Shown here: in pieces, positions 36,021-48,321 of the stretch | Position numbering within the stretch: position 1 is the first letter of the stretch | Layout of the letters: the number at the start of each line of letters is the position of its first letter | Source: Artocarpus heterophyllus | Taxonomy: Eukaryota; Streptophyta; Magnoliopsida; Rosales; Moraceae | NCBI GenBank assembly: GCA_025403435.1 | Contig: CM046343.1 | Span: 24,831,126-24,895,125, forward strand | Reading direction: 5' to 3' | Length of the DNA stretch: 64,000 bases | Position numbers and translations under genes: made by a program | Notes under the pieces: model-generated | The model's database searches: none | What the model was told of the DNA's origin: nothing | What the model saw: only the letters and a program-made list of their open reading frames with translations

Positions 36021-37790
36021 CATGTTATAGAAAATCTCAAAGGTTAATTAAATTATAAAAATGATACAGAAACAAAGAAGCAAGCAAATCTTTTCTTGTG
36101 AATGCAGGGTCATGGTTGATTTTTTCCTCGCGACTCGCATGTGATATATAATTATAGCAATAGTTTTAGTCGGTCCATCCAAAGAATATGGACAATTTAT
36201 TATCTCTGGAATTAGCTGATAACAATTGTTTTATTCCATGTCCTTGAAGGGCCAAAGAAGTTCTATGGTGATGATGAGCCCTGATGCACAAATAATAATT
36301 TAATTTCCTCTATATGGGGGCTTTGTAATATAACTAAAAGATTTGACTTCAGTAATATGCCATTATTTTTATAATCAGAGATTACTTGTGAGAGAACAAT
36401 TATTGGAATGCATGTTGGTCAAACATGTAATAGTTGATTGAATTCAATGTTAAATTCTAAAACACAAGCCTAAGCTATGACAAACATTTAAGTTGCAATA
36501 TTTTTTCTCACTCCACAAACATCTTCAACACTAATGAAAGCGAGATTTGATCATTTTGTGTTTTCAGGACGACGTCCACAATAAACAGATAGTCAAGCAT
36601 ATTATACCTACCAAGGTTTCATAATTTCTGTTCGAAGAATATTTATTTCTTTCAATGATCCATTATTGGCAATAATTTTTTCTTTCAACGTTTTTTTAAC
36701 TTTTGATTTCTTTTTTTTTTTGAGGGATTATGCCATTAATTGACTTCTTTTATTGTTTTTTTCTTCATTCATCATAACTTTTTTTTTAATTTTTCTGTTC
36801 TTCATTAATAAACACGAATTTTGTTACCATTTATTTATTTGTTTGTTTGTTTTTATATTTTATAAAAAGTAACTCATACTTGTCAAATTATATATAAATA
36901 AAAGTCCTTTATTTTTTTTAAATAAATGTTGTTGTAAATTTTCTTTCGGTATGAATGACATTCTAGGAGCGAAAAGAAAAATAAAGTAAACATAAATTAA
37001 TAATCTTATGAAAATAATTTGTGCTAATTTTAGGATAATACTAGCGATTTATAGAAGTAAATTTAATTATTTCAAAATTACGTAAGGTGTTTATATAGAA
37101 AGAGGTCTAAAGAGTAAAGAGGGAGAAGTGTATTATGTAAGAATAAAAAGGAGCATAAATAGAAGCACCATTTAATTAAAAAAAAAAAACTAACGTCTAA
37201 ACTCATATCGATAGATATGCTTTAAAGCAAATGTTTCAATTCCATTATAATTTATTTTAAAAAAATGTTTCTAGTTCATTATAATTTTCTTTAAGAAAAT
37301 ATTTGCATTTGATTAATTCATAGGCATCAATCATACTGGGAAAGAAGAAAAACCTAGTAGTTGTCTTAACTCAAGAATAAACGACTGTTTACTAATTAGC
37401 TTTATTCACGTGATTACACACCAAACTTATGGATTGAAAATCCGGAAATGGATATGAACCATTGGCACAAAACTTTTTTATGTGATTCCATGGAACATTA
37501 GCACATGGATTTTTGACTAACAACGTACCTATAAGCTCATATTCACTTTGACAGATAATATGTATTGTAATTAAAGATGTATCATGCGATTTGGGATGCA
37601 CTAAAGACATACGCTATAACTAACCAAAACAATAACGGCTTCTAATTTGGCTTTTTGGAAAGTACAAATTAACTGGGCATAATGTGCTGGTTAGACGAAA
37701 ATCCTTTTTTTAAAAAAAAAAAATTAAGTCCTACAGATGCATTATAAGTTGATTTACAAACTAAATTTAGGCATTATTAACTAAATTTAG
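36020..37790. other. Gene-free AT-rich intergenic DNA
   Basis: No recognisable gene or RNA. A 72-codon minus-strand frame at 37392-37610 matches nothing I know. Confidence 0.5.
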
Positions 37791-37794
37791 GATG

Positions 37795-37967
37795 TCATCC
37801 GTGACTAAAACTTTTAGTTATGACTAAAAATTTTACGGCTAAAAGTTTGTCACAACAAAAAAATTCAATTAAAGTTATGATTAAACGCATATTAGTCACA
37901 ACATTTTACCATAACTAAAAGTTTTGCTAAGAACTGTTGTGACTAAAAATCTAATTTTTTTGTAGTG
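37795..37967. mobile_element. CACTA-like transposon end with subterminal repeats
   Basis: The right end in reverse complement is CACTACAAAAAAATTAGATT, the hallmark of En/Spm (CACTA) termini. Inside it the motif GACTAAAA (or its complement) recurs several times in both orientations, like subterminal transposase-binding repeats. No matching CACTA left end or transposase was found, so this is a fragment or a deletion derivative. Confidence 0.5.
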
Positions 37968-37999
37968 TTTAGTGTGCCAACGACCACTTTCGGCAGTCG

Positions 38000-38640
38000 A
38001 TCGTGTTCATGGGTCGATTGGTCTTAAGTCGATCTGAAACAAAAGCAAGGCATAAAAAGCAGTAAAGTAAATAGACACATAAATTTATAGTGGTTTATCT
38101 CCGAATTAGAGTGTAGGATATTAGGGTTTCACTATTAGAGCATGTGTAATAGCCAAGTAGCAAGAAAGTGGGAGACAAGGAGGAGGGGTTTTAGATAGAG
38201 AATCTAGAGGGAGAGAGAGGGAAGAGAGGGAGTAAACAACAAGATACAATGTCCACAAATCATGAGATCAATCCCATATTTATATGGAATAGATTGAGCC
38301 TCCTAGTTTCTTGATTCTTAGGATGATTTGGTGTTGACTGGAGATGGATAGTTTGCTTATTTGATTCTAGTTCACTTTGCTATTTGCTTGTTTGCTTATT
38401 TAGCTTGAGGTTGCATCTTCTCCAAGCTTAACCCGATTCTTGACTTTGTTTTTTGATTTAGCTAATCTGATCTTCGTAGGGTCAAAAGATGGTTTCCTTT
38501 TTATTTAGCCCTAGTGGGTCTGGCTGGTGGTCAGTTGATTTTCTCCATTCAATTTGTCCAAGCTGACATTTTTTCAATTGACACTTTCTGGTGATGAACA
38601 GACACTGTATATGTCAGAGATAGAGGTGCTAATTTTGCTC
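38000..38640. repeat. Probable retroelement-derived repeat (unclassified)
   Basis: The phrase AAGCAGTAAAGTAAATAGACAC followed by TTTATAGTGGTT resembles text common in plant LTR-retrotransposon relics. TCGATC motifs recur at 37990-38040, and a purine-rich GAGAG run lies at 38190-38235. No LTR pair or coding remnant fixes its identity. Confidence 0.3.
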
Positions 38641-38649
38641 CGAAAGAGC

Positions 38650-41600
38650 TATAAGATAATTTATCCTGTCCAAATTTATCACCAAATATGAGAGCATGAT
38701 ATCCTATTCTTCCATAAACAAAGCAACCTTAAGTTTATAAAATTCATATAGTCTTCAGATGATAAATTATACCTATCCTATTACAAATAAAATATTTTAA
38801 TCATAACCAATTTTTTTTTAAAATCTTTGAATAGTAAACCGATCAAAACCTTATGATTAGCATATAATTAGGGTTTTTGCCATCCTAGTGAGGAACAATT
38901 TCGGATGGCTGTCAAAATTATTTTTCAATCAAAACCCGTCAAGATTAGCATCCACCACGTAGTGCCCATCAACTTTACCACGAGACTTTTCTTATTTCAA
39001 GTATAATATATTGGATCCAATGGTCAGTGTTATATTTGGTAATGTGACAAATTATTATTATTATTTTAAGCCAAAAATGGTTAGAAATATTACTTTTTTA
39101 AAACTAATTCTAATAAATAGTAGATTTTAAAAATATTTATAATAGCTATCCAATTTATGATATAAATAATTTATTTACTCCTTTGGTTACAACGTAAATA
39201 ATTTGTATTTACAAAATAAATGAATTTATAGTGCAAATAATATATTTACCTATTGTTTATAATGTATATATCTATTATTCATATAGTGAATGAATTATTT
39301 ACATTTGTAAATTTGTTATTTACTATAAATATTTTCAAAACCTGACATTTATGTTAAAAAATTTAAAAAATCTAACATTTCCCTTATTTTCTCTAATTAA
39401 GCGCTTTAAAATATTTTTGCCACTCAATTTCGATGGATGATATTGTAACATTTACATCAAACGTAAAATATTAAATTGTAACACCTAAAAATGTTATTTT
39501 TTTAATGATTAATAACTTTGAGGGACTTGTAAATATTACTAAACAAAATATGCACAACTGTTTTATGCATACTTTACGCGTACACATATAATCAAATATG
39601 TTATTTGTAAGGCTATAGATATTTATGAGTGTTGTTCTAAGTTCTAATCATATAGTTTTAAGCGCAAATAATGTAAATAAGTTTTCACATGCTATTATGT
39701 AAAGTAAAAATTTACTATAATAAAATGCTCTGATATGGTATAGTGCACGATTTCAACTGTACAGTTTAAATTACTCTCTCAAACATTCTAATTTATCTTA
39801 AAAAAATTGAAATATACATGCAAACTTTTCTTAAGGCTATATACATGCAACTAAAATTACAGATAATTTCAAAAAAAAAAATTCAGACATAAAACACAAT
39901 TTTTTTTTCTAGAAAACAAAATGCAGCTCACGCAGCTTAAAACTCAAGATCATGTCTTTCATCCGTTTCATCCGTGTTTTACGCAATTATATAAGGCATG
40001 TGACTCGACGGATAAACTACTAAAAATAGTGTTATGCTGACCAAAAAGTAGCTTAAGAATCTTGGTTTCAATGGGCAAATGATGATAAAGCAAAATTATG
40101 AGCTGTGACCATGCTTTTTGGAAATTTAAATCTTGGCCTCTGGCTCATGATTTGAGATGACTGTACAGATAATGTTAATTACAATTCAGAAAAGAGAAAA
40201 ATTTGAAAGCAAAAAAGAGATGGAGATTTTTTTATGTCATCATGGCTTTCGACAGTTACATTTGCATTATTTGTATAAAAAAATGACTTTAACTAGGTCT
40301 AATAATTTGACAACATATACTATTAAGGAGAATACTCATGAGACGTTTTTTTTTTTTTAACTTTTTGCCTCATTTAGTATTGTTTTGAGAATTTTTAAAA
40401 ATATTTTTGTATATTTTTTAAGATAAAAATTTCAAAAACACTCTAAACATAATTCTTAAAAAATTTTATTTTTTTAAAATAAAACTATTTTCATCTATTT
40501 TAAAAATATTACTAACATAATATTAAAATGATCAACTTGGTATAAGACAAATAGATTCTTAGATGCCAACCTAATTAAGATTCGATTATCTATCTTGTTA
40601 TTAATTGTCCACTCTTTCTTGTTCATTAAAAAAAAAAAGTACTCACGAGACAAGGATTTAAAAGAGAATAGAAAGAGAAAAATTCCGGAAGATGCAGTTG
40701 TACCGATCCAATTATATATGAGATAAAGTGGCTTGGAAGAGAGCCAAAAAAGAAAAGGCAAATTATTGTCAAACGAACTGCAGATACAACCTCACGTCCC
40801 GAACAAGACACATTACTCAGATTCAGCTTTTTCAAAAGGGTCCACACAAGCCAAGCCTTTTTCTTTTAATCTGCAAGGGAACGTTGTGTGATAGCTTTCA
40901 TATCTATGCATGCAATCATCCATCTCTTTCAGTGGTACTATGGCATGCCCACGAGTTTGCTTGTCATTTCATTCAGAAAAAAAAAAAATTGACGTAACCA
41001 TTTCGTACTCGTTTGCAACTAGTGGACCATCTATTTTCAAATTGATTAAGCGACCATTAATCAAAGGATTAATCTTTTCATTTTTAAAGAAAATCTTAAG
41101 TTGGTCTCTAAGCTTTAAATATTCCAAAAAAAAGCCCTGAAAAAGTCTCTGATCTACAAAATTGTACCAAGTTGGTCATTTTGGACATTTGACCTTTAAT
41201 CTCAAGAAAAGCATGTGAGGACAATCTACTAGTTTAATAAACTTAGTTTTAGAGTTTTACATGTAAAGGCGTGACTATTAATATGGTTTTTAAAACAGTA
41301 GTTAAAATCAATAATTTAGATTATAAACAGTATAATACTCTTATACGTTATAGTATAAAACTCTTATATATTATAGTTTTAAACCTAAACTGATAGTTTA
41401 AACTACTTTTTAAGCACTTTATAAAAAAAATGTCATGTCTTTTTCTGTTGAGATTTTAATAAGTGGATGGATGAAATAGACTAATAAGACAATTTGATAG
41501 ATTGAAAATTCCTTTTAGAGCATTTTAAAAGTTAAGGATAAAATGAGATTTGACTTGTGATTTAAGTACAAAAATGAGTTTAAAGCATATATTGAGACAC

Positions 41601-43440
41601 GATCAACTGCAACATTTTTAGAACGCAACCACATTCACCTTATATTATTTTTGGGCCATTTGCTTAAACCCCGAAATAAACATGTATGGACAACTTCTAA
41701 ATCAAATTTATTCTTTATATAAAAAAAAATTCTAATAGGGTTTGGTAAAAAAAAGGTACTAATACTAGTGGACACAATTTTAAGCTATCAAATATTTATC
41801 AAGCTCTGTAAGGGTAATGAAGGAAAAAAAAAAACCAACATAGTTTCAGCCACATATTTTCATCAAATAATCTCATCAAACACTCTTTTTAATATAGTAC
41901 AATTATGATAATATGTGAAGTAAGACTTACAAATCATGATGTCATATTGGACAATAAAATGTGCCTTTATTCGTACTTAATGAACGTGCTTGATTTGCAC
42001 TTTTAACCTTCCGAAACAAGTGCGCACCATCCTCTTTTCTTTTTCTTTTTTTTTTTTTTGGAAAAAGTCTACACTCTATATGTATTTTGTGGGAGATTTT
42101 GATAAAAATTTTTAAGAAAAAACCTTTTTAGATAAATGTTTTTTTTTTGTTTTCTTTACACTAAAAAATAAGTTTATTGGATAGGAAAATTATTCTAGTT
42201 TTTTTTTTCCATTATGTTGAGATTTTTTTTTTATTATAATTTTTTTTTTCATTTTTTAAAAAAAAAAAAACTGAAACAGTTTTTCTGTCAAAAAAGTCTG
42301 TTTTTTAGTGCAAAAAAAAAAGAGGTCATTTCTTCAATTGAAATTTTTTTTGGCCCTTTTTGCTAATTTCTCCTGTATTTTTGACATAAAATACTACATG
42401 TATTTATTAGTATATTTGAAAAATAAGTTTAAATTTATAAATTTAAATTACAAATGATATAAAGCTTTTATTGTGAGAGAGATTGTGCTCACAGATACTC
42501 ATACAATATAATATAAGACAAAAATATATTACCATATAAAATTTTTATACGTTGCAGTATTTATGTTTAAACTCATGGGTTCCAATTCTTTTGTCAAAAC
42601 GCAATAAACATAAAGAGTTTGATGAATTGTTTCCAGTCAACAAAAGCAACGCTTGCTTTGTTTCCAGGATAGTTGACACGGGGTTCGCCGTCGTTTAAAT
42701 TATGTGACCTAGTCAATAGTCATTAGGTTCAACATTCTTATATATCTGACCAAGCCTTACCGTTCTTTATCGCTTTGACGACGCAACATAACATATTATA
42801 TGACCATGTTATTAGACCACTTCTAAGTTCTAATGCAAATGTGAACAATAATGATAATATTATGCTTGGAAGCAAAATGACATATTCAATATTAATATGC
42901 TGTATTTTTTTAGAATGATGTGCTATCTATTTTTACTCCAATGCATAATTTTTTTTTTTTTAAAAAAACACACAATGTTATTTCAAATGTTATATATATA
43001 TATATATCCTTTATCATAATTATTCACTTAGAACTTCTAAAAATAAAGTTTTAATTTAAAGTAATTTAAAAATGATAATATTGTAATGATTAAATTTAAA
43101 GTGAATACACAAAAATAGCAATAGAATATCAAAACTTGACATATGCTATATTTGGCGATAGTATGTCATATGCAACACAAAAAATAGCGCATAATATGTG
43201 ACATATGAGTCACTTATAAAGCACTGTAATTAGGGTTATTCTTCAGATGTTTTTTGGCCACATGAGGCGATAGGCCATTTTGTGATCGTTGTTACTTTTG
43301 GAAATTTGTAATGAAGACTTAAAACACACATGATATATGATTTTTTAAAAGCGTTATTTGCCCTATCTAACAACACATAAATATTGAAAACTTCTAAAGA
43401 ATATTTCCGTAATTTTAGGAATTTAAAAATGATTATCTTG
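38650..43440. other. Gene-free AT-rich intergenic DNA
   Basis: No gene was recognised. Degenerate Tourist-like cores occur near 39640-39795, 41275-41420 and 42430-42600. A block at 40380-40510 is shared with 44615-44745. Long A/T homopolymers lie near 42043-42057 and 42220-42280. Confidence 0.5.
40380..40510. repeat. Interspersed repeat, copy 1 (second copy at 44615)
   Basis: The unit starts TGTTTTGAGAATTTTTAAAA and ends ATCTATTTTAAAAATA. The second copy in the same orientation matches throughout with scattered differences. Confidence 0.75.
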
Positions 43441-43449
43441 TAGCATTGA

Positions 43450-43668
43450 GCTTTACCTTTCAACTCAACTTTCATCTTGACTTGAATGTCGTTCCCAAAG
43501 CATTGAGTTCAACACCGTCAATAACAAGCATGGCAAAAACTTGGCAACAGTTGAGAAGGTCATAACACACTTTTTTTGCCACATGTTTTTTTGACGGTGT
43601 TAGGCTCGACAATATGTGAAAGACATTCAGAGTTAAGATGGAAGTTGAGGTGAAAAGGTAAAGTTGGA
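43450..43668. repeat. Long imperfect inverted repeat (miRNA-precursor-like foldback)
   Basis: The left arm 43450-43545 and right arm 43573-43668 are imperfect reverse complements over about 95 bases, with a spacer of under 30 bases. Matched blocks include CTTTACCTTT/AAAAGGTAAAG, AACACCGTCAA/TTGACGGTGT, GAATGTC/GACATTC and GGCAAAAA/TTTTTTTGCC. The mismatches and small bulges resemble an evolving MIRNA gene or a diverged inverted duplication. Two minus-strand frames crossing it have no similarity and I do not call them genes. Confidence 0.7.
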
Positions 43669-44614
43669 CACAACAAGATGATAAAAACACTATACATACT
43701 TCATTCAAAATATACACACACAACTACCAAGGGTTGGTGTAGTAATAATGATATATTTCCTTCTTCTCCTCTCAGAATCTATCCAGGTTTAATACTTCAC
43801 ACCCCAATTTAAAGGTCCGTTTGTTTCAAGAGTTCTAATTATGGTGATTTAAACTTTTGAGTTTGAAATAAAAAAGTTTGAAAAATATGGTTTAAACTAT
43901 AATCCAAATTGACGTTTGGATATATAATTGATTTTAAGTTTAAAAAGGGAATAAAATCTAAAATTATGTTTAGATATAAATTTGAGAAATAAGTTTGAAC
44001 TAAAATGTCAAGAAAAGAAGTCAAAATACCACCTAAATACTTGAGTATTTAGCCATGAATGTAAGACGAGCCGTTGAGCTGAGTCGAGCCAAGCTGAGCC
44101 GCTATAAGTAGGACTAGCATGTCAAGGTGAGACACTTCCTTTCTCCCTCGTACGTGTGCACGTCCTAACCTAGCATTGAATCATGTTGGCACTTGTCACG
44201 AGAATGATGGCAAGTGGAATGCAGCTTCAACATGTCTGCATGCATTAGCGAGATCTGGGTCGACATATGAGTTTGCTGAGTTCGGATCTTTGGAAATTAG
44301 AGGGAGAGAAGTAAATTTTAAGTTTAGGCCATCCTAGGTTCAAGTTAGATTAAAGAATTGTCCAACAAAACACCTATTCAATTCAAAATTTGAGTTTAAA
44401 CTCAATCAATCAATGTAGCCCTGAGACTTCTGCACAAACAGGCCCTAAGACTTCTGCTCAATCAATGTATTATACTGCGTTGGGTGTATGATGATAGGGG
44501 TAAAATATAAGTTTATTATTCAGGTAGAATTGAATTGGATCCTTTCCATCTTGTGAAAGGTCTCAGGGATTTTCAAGGCGGAAAAAAAGTAAAATACATA
44601 TGACATGTTTGGTT

Positions 44615-44745
44615 TTGTTTTGAGAATTTTTAAAAATGTTTTTGTATATTTTTTGAGGCAAAAATTTTAAAAACACCTTCAACACAATTCTAAAAAATTT
44701 CTTCTTTTTTAAAATAAAACTATTTTTATCTATTTTAAAAATACC
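44615..44745. repeat. Interspersed repeat, copy 2
   Basis: Same unit and orientation as at 40380-40510, about 4.2 kb away. Confidence 0.75.
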
Positions 44746-44749
44746 ATGA

Positions 44750-46540
44750 AACGGATCCATATGTATGTACTCACGTACACACACATGCATAACTTTGCTC
44801 CCCCGCAAACATGCAACAAAAGCCAAGACAAGCGACCAGTCTACCACATTATCGTCCACATGACCTTTGAAGCAAAACCAATCATCAATCCACGTGTGCG
44901 GCGTCGAAGCATATGTATAGAAACAAACATATTTTTGGGTTCCTCCAAAAAAACTCCAAAAAGAAGCAGGAACATCTCATGTGGGCGTTGCCCAATTCCG
45001 TTGAAAATTTCCCTCTTCGTTGTCATCTCATTGGTCATCTCGCCGTCATCTTCGACTTTTCTTTCTCCTTTTCTTTTTTCTTTTCATTTCTTTTCAATTT
45101 TTATTTTCATAATGCCTCCTTATTTTTTTGGGGTAATTTTAGCTCTTTAATTAAAATATTTATAAGAAGTGTTTATCACTTCATAATTTCATACCAACTA
45201 TTTTGACTTGACCCTATGATTTAAATGAGCTTAAAATTATGCCTTTAAATTTTTAATTTATATAAAATTAGTCTATTTTTTAAGGTCATCGTCTGATTTT
45301 AATATTAAATTAATGAATTTATCTCTTGCAACTCATTAATAAACTTAATACCGAGGCCCAAATTGATGAATTTACCCCTTACATTATAGCTTTAAACTGC
45401 AAGTTTTGCAATTTGTTTTTGACAAAAGGCGTATTATTATTATTTTTTTTGGGGTTATTTCTTGTTATAAGCGTGTATTAAAAGTTGAGATAACATTGAG
45501 GTTGCAAAATCAAAACCACTAAAAAAGGAAAAAAATGAACTTTTCACATGTCATAAACAGGTGAGGATGTTAAAATGTTGTTTTAAAAAATGCTAAAGTT
45601 TATTTCTAATTTTTCTAAATAGAAGATACTGGTACGATGTTGTGTCTCGTTAAAATAGGTCATGACTCTAATTTTTCTAATTTTATTTTTCAAAAGTCGT
45701 TCGTTGGACGTACCATTCTGCGTTTGCAGATTGGACATACATTCAAACACCAAGATATCTTTCCTTTTGGAGTAATCTCCAATTTAACCGCACTTCGTTA
45801 TTAACACAACAAAAGGTCTCAGCTTAAAAAAATATATTACATATTAGATTAGAGTTTATTGTTTAGTTAGTAACAATGTTATAATCTTATAGGATGAAAT
45901 ACATTTTTTTTTCTTATTTTAAAACTATAATTAAAAAAAAGAAAAAGAAAAAGGAGGTGGTGATCGTATGTATCGTAATCCGAGAGGATAACTTGTGTTG
46001 CATTTATGCGTTAACCAATGAGATGGGAGCATTATACAAGAAAGAAATATTGTAAAGAATTAAGAAAGCTGTTTCTTTCTTTCTAGAAGACTATTAAGAA
46101 AAACGACCAATATATATTCAACATGTGCGATGTGCCACGACGCAAAATAAGGTGTCGTGGTCTAAACGACAACATCTTTAGGAGATGACAACGTTTTGTT
46201 TTAAAAAGAACGCGTATATTTTATGTGACTACTAGTACTACTATTGTTGGCTCTAAACGATTTCTCTTGTGCCAATAAAAGTTTAATTGTTCTTCTTTTC
46301 TTTTTTTTTTTTGCTAGAAGAAAGATTAATTATATTTAAAAGGGAAAAAAGAAAGATTAATTATATTTAAAAGGGAAAAAAGGATCTAATTGTTTAAATT
46401 AGAAGTTTAATAGAGCTTATTAGGCATAATAAGGGTTAATTCCCCCACCCCCTCCCCCCCTCCTCCCTTAAAAAAAAAAAAAAAGGTGGTCCCATTTTCT
46501 AAGGATTTGAGGGCTAAAGAAAAGTTGATTAGCTGTGCCC
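44750..46540. other. Gene-free intergenic DNA
   Basis: A mildly GC-richer patch at 44750-45050 lacks a credible coding frame: the 134-codon plus-strand frame ends in a low-complexity Ser/Phe run. A perfect 31-bp tandem duplication lies at 46320-46381, and a C/A-rich tract at 46441-46485. Confidence 0.5.
46320..46381. repeat. Perfect tandem duplication of 31 bp
   Basis: Two identical copies of a unit beginning GAAAGATTAATTATATTTAA. Confidence 0.95.
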
Positions 46541-46543
46541 TTC

Positions 46544-47318
46544 ATTATGATTAGATTTAACGTTCTCTTTTTCTTAAAATTACTGAGACCTCAATTCATA
46601 ATTAATTAACTTTTTTTTTTTTGGCAATATCATATAGATGACATCTTCTTGGCTGCACAAATATATAACTAGTAAGTTGTCCGTATTGACTTAATTCCAA
46701 TTCTGAATTATATGACTCAAATCTCACAAGAATTTGTGTTAATTGTTATAGAGTCGCAATATATAACATCACCTTTCTACAGCATAATGTGAAGATTTCC
46801 AATGCTATTACAGTTGGCTGTATTCTCCTTCCCTCTAAAACTCCAAATTTCTAAACTGTTAATCCTAAATTATTAAAGCAACTTGAATCCCACGTAATGG
46901 GAACGGATGGTACATCAAATCAGCTAGAAAACAACAATATTAGTTCAGTAAACATCAAATCGAAAGAAAAGATACAGGGTCTGGTAAATAGAATCGAATT
47001 GTATTGATTTAGATTATTTTGATTTGGGATGTGTAATTTAAATTGTTATCTAAATTGACATTTAGATATATATTTAAAATGTTAATCTGATAGAGAATAT
47101 AATTAGAATATGTATTTGAATAGATAATAGAAAAAATTTTCATTCATTAACAAATCTGATAAAATTTAATCATTATATTAAAAATATGGATATTAATTTA
47201 TTCTTTTTTTATTATAAGTACAATAAAAAAAATCGTCTCAAACAAATATCACATGAAAAAGTTATGAATTTTTTTTCTAAGCACATGTGAGAGAATTTCA
47301 AGTTCTAGCAAATGTATC
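46544..47318. repeat. Direct duplicated segment, copy A
   Basis: The segment aligns collinearly with 59909-60688, from ATTATGATTAGATTTAA to AAATGTATC. The first 400 bases are nearly identical and the rest more diverged. Copy A continues past GTATC (47314-47318) without interruption, whereas copy B is broken there by a retrotransposon. Confidence 0.92.
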
Positions 47319-47357
47319 TGAGTTTTTGGGGGATTAGAACCCTAAAAACAAGGATTC

Positions 47358-47416
47358 GAATTAGCCAAAATAATTTATTTGATTTGAATTGAATTAGCCA
47401 AAATAATTCATTTGGT
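47358..47416. repeat. Imperfect tandem duplication of about 33 bp
   Basis: GAATTAGCCAAAATAATT plus 15 bases is repeated immediately with few changes. Confidence 0.8.
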
Positions 47417-47419
47417 TTA

Positions 47420-48315
47420 AATTTTTGAAAAAAAAAACAAACAGATATCCAGACAATTATGTAGACCTTGAGTTTCAAAAGTTGGCCCAATACGTGAAAC
47501 AAATAAGGCCTATACATATAGTTTATCTTGGTCTATACGCTTTCCTTTTTCCTTTTTTTTAACCTTTTTCTGTAGCTTCTTGTTTGCTTTGAAAGGACTT
47601 AGGGTACATTATTTCTTTGATGTATAATGAACTAATTAATGAAGTCCAGTTTTAAGCGCCAACTCTTTTTAGTTGACTAATTAATACAAGGGACGTACTC
47701 TTTATATTTTTACGGTTTTAACCCCCTCAAAGTTTTTATACGGACCCATTCAATAATACCCTCTTTGTATCTCCTTCTGCTTTAGTCGATTTGCCATACT
47801 AGCGCAATCCATTTTATCTCAAAAAAACAAAAAAAATAAAAAATTAGGGTTTTTTTTTACAAGTGTATTCCCATTTATCTCAATCAGAAAAACTTCCTTC
47901 CTACTCACATAAAATAGACCCTATCTAGTGGGACTTGGGATGAAAAGGATTTTTCGACCCGCCATCTAGGGGCTTGGTCAAATCCCATGCAGACACAAAG
48001 AGACCATATTTGACAAGTCCTCCAAAAATTCCATTTCTGGGACTTTTCCTGCGAGCGAAAAAGAAAATCACAAACGAGATCCATGCATGTGCTCTACCGT
48101 GGGAGGGAGTACTATACAGTTAAATTGCATTATTTTCAAAAAAAAGGCGTACGTCCCGTCATATAAATCTAGACAAGATATATAATCGAATGTATATATA
48201 CGATGTGTCAGAAAATTTTATTGCACGTTCGGTTTTTTTAACGAGGGACCATGGTGTTCCTTGGAACCGACAAACTGTTGATTAAATTCAGTTTGGTAAA
48301 ATATAGAAGTGGCCA
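47420..48315. other. Gene-free intergenic DNA
   Basis: No recognised coding or RNA feature. There are low-complexity T and A tracts. The retrotransposon begins at 48322. Confidence 0.5.
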
Positions 48316-48321
48316 TGGTCA

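Noticed and set aside
43236..43723. Two minus-strand frames of about 80 codons
   Set aside because: They cross the inverted repeat and resemble no known protein.
44746..45206. 134- and 97-codon plus-strand frames
   Set aside because: Low-complexity Ser/Phe C-termini, no family similarity, and mutually overlapping in different frames.
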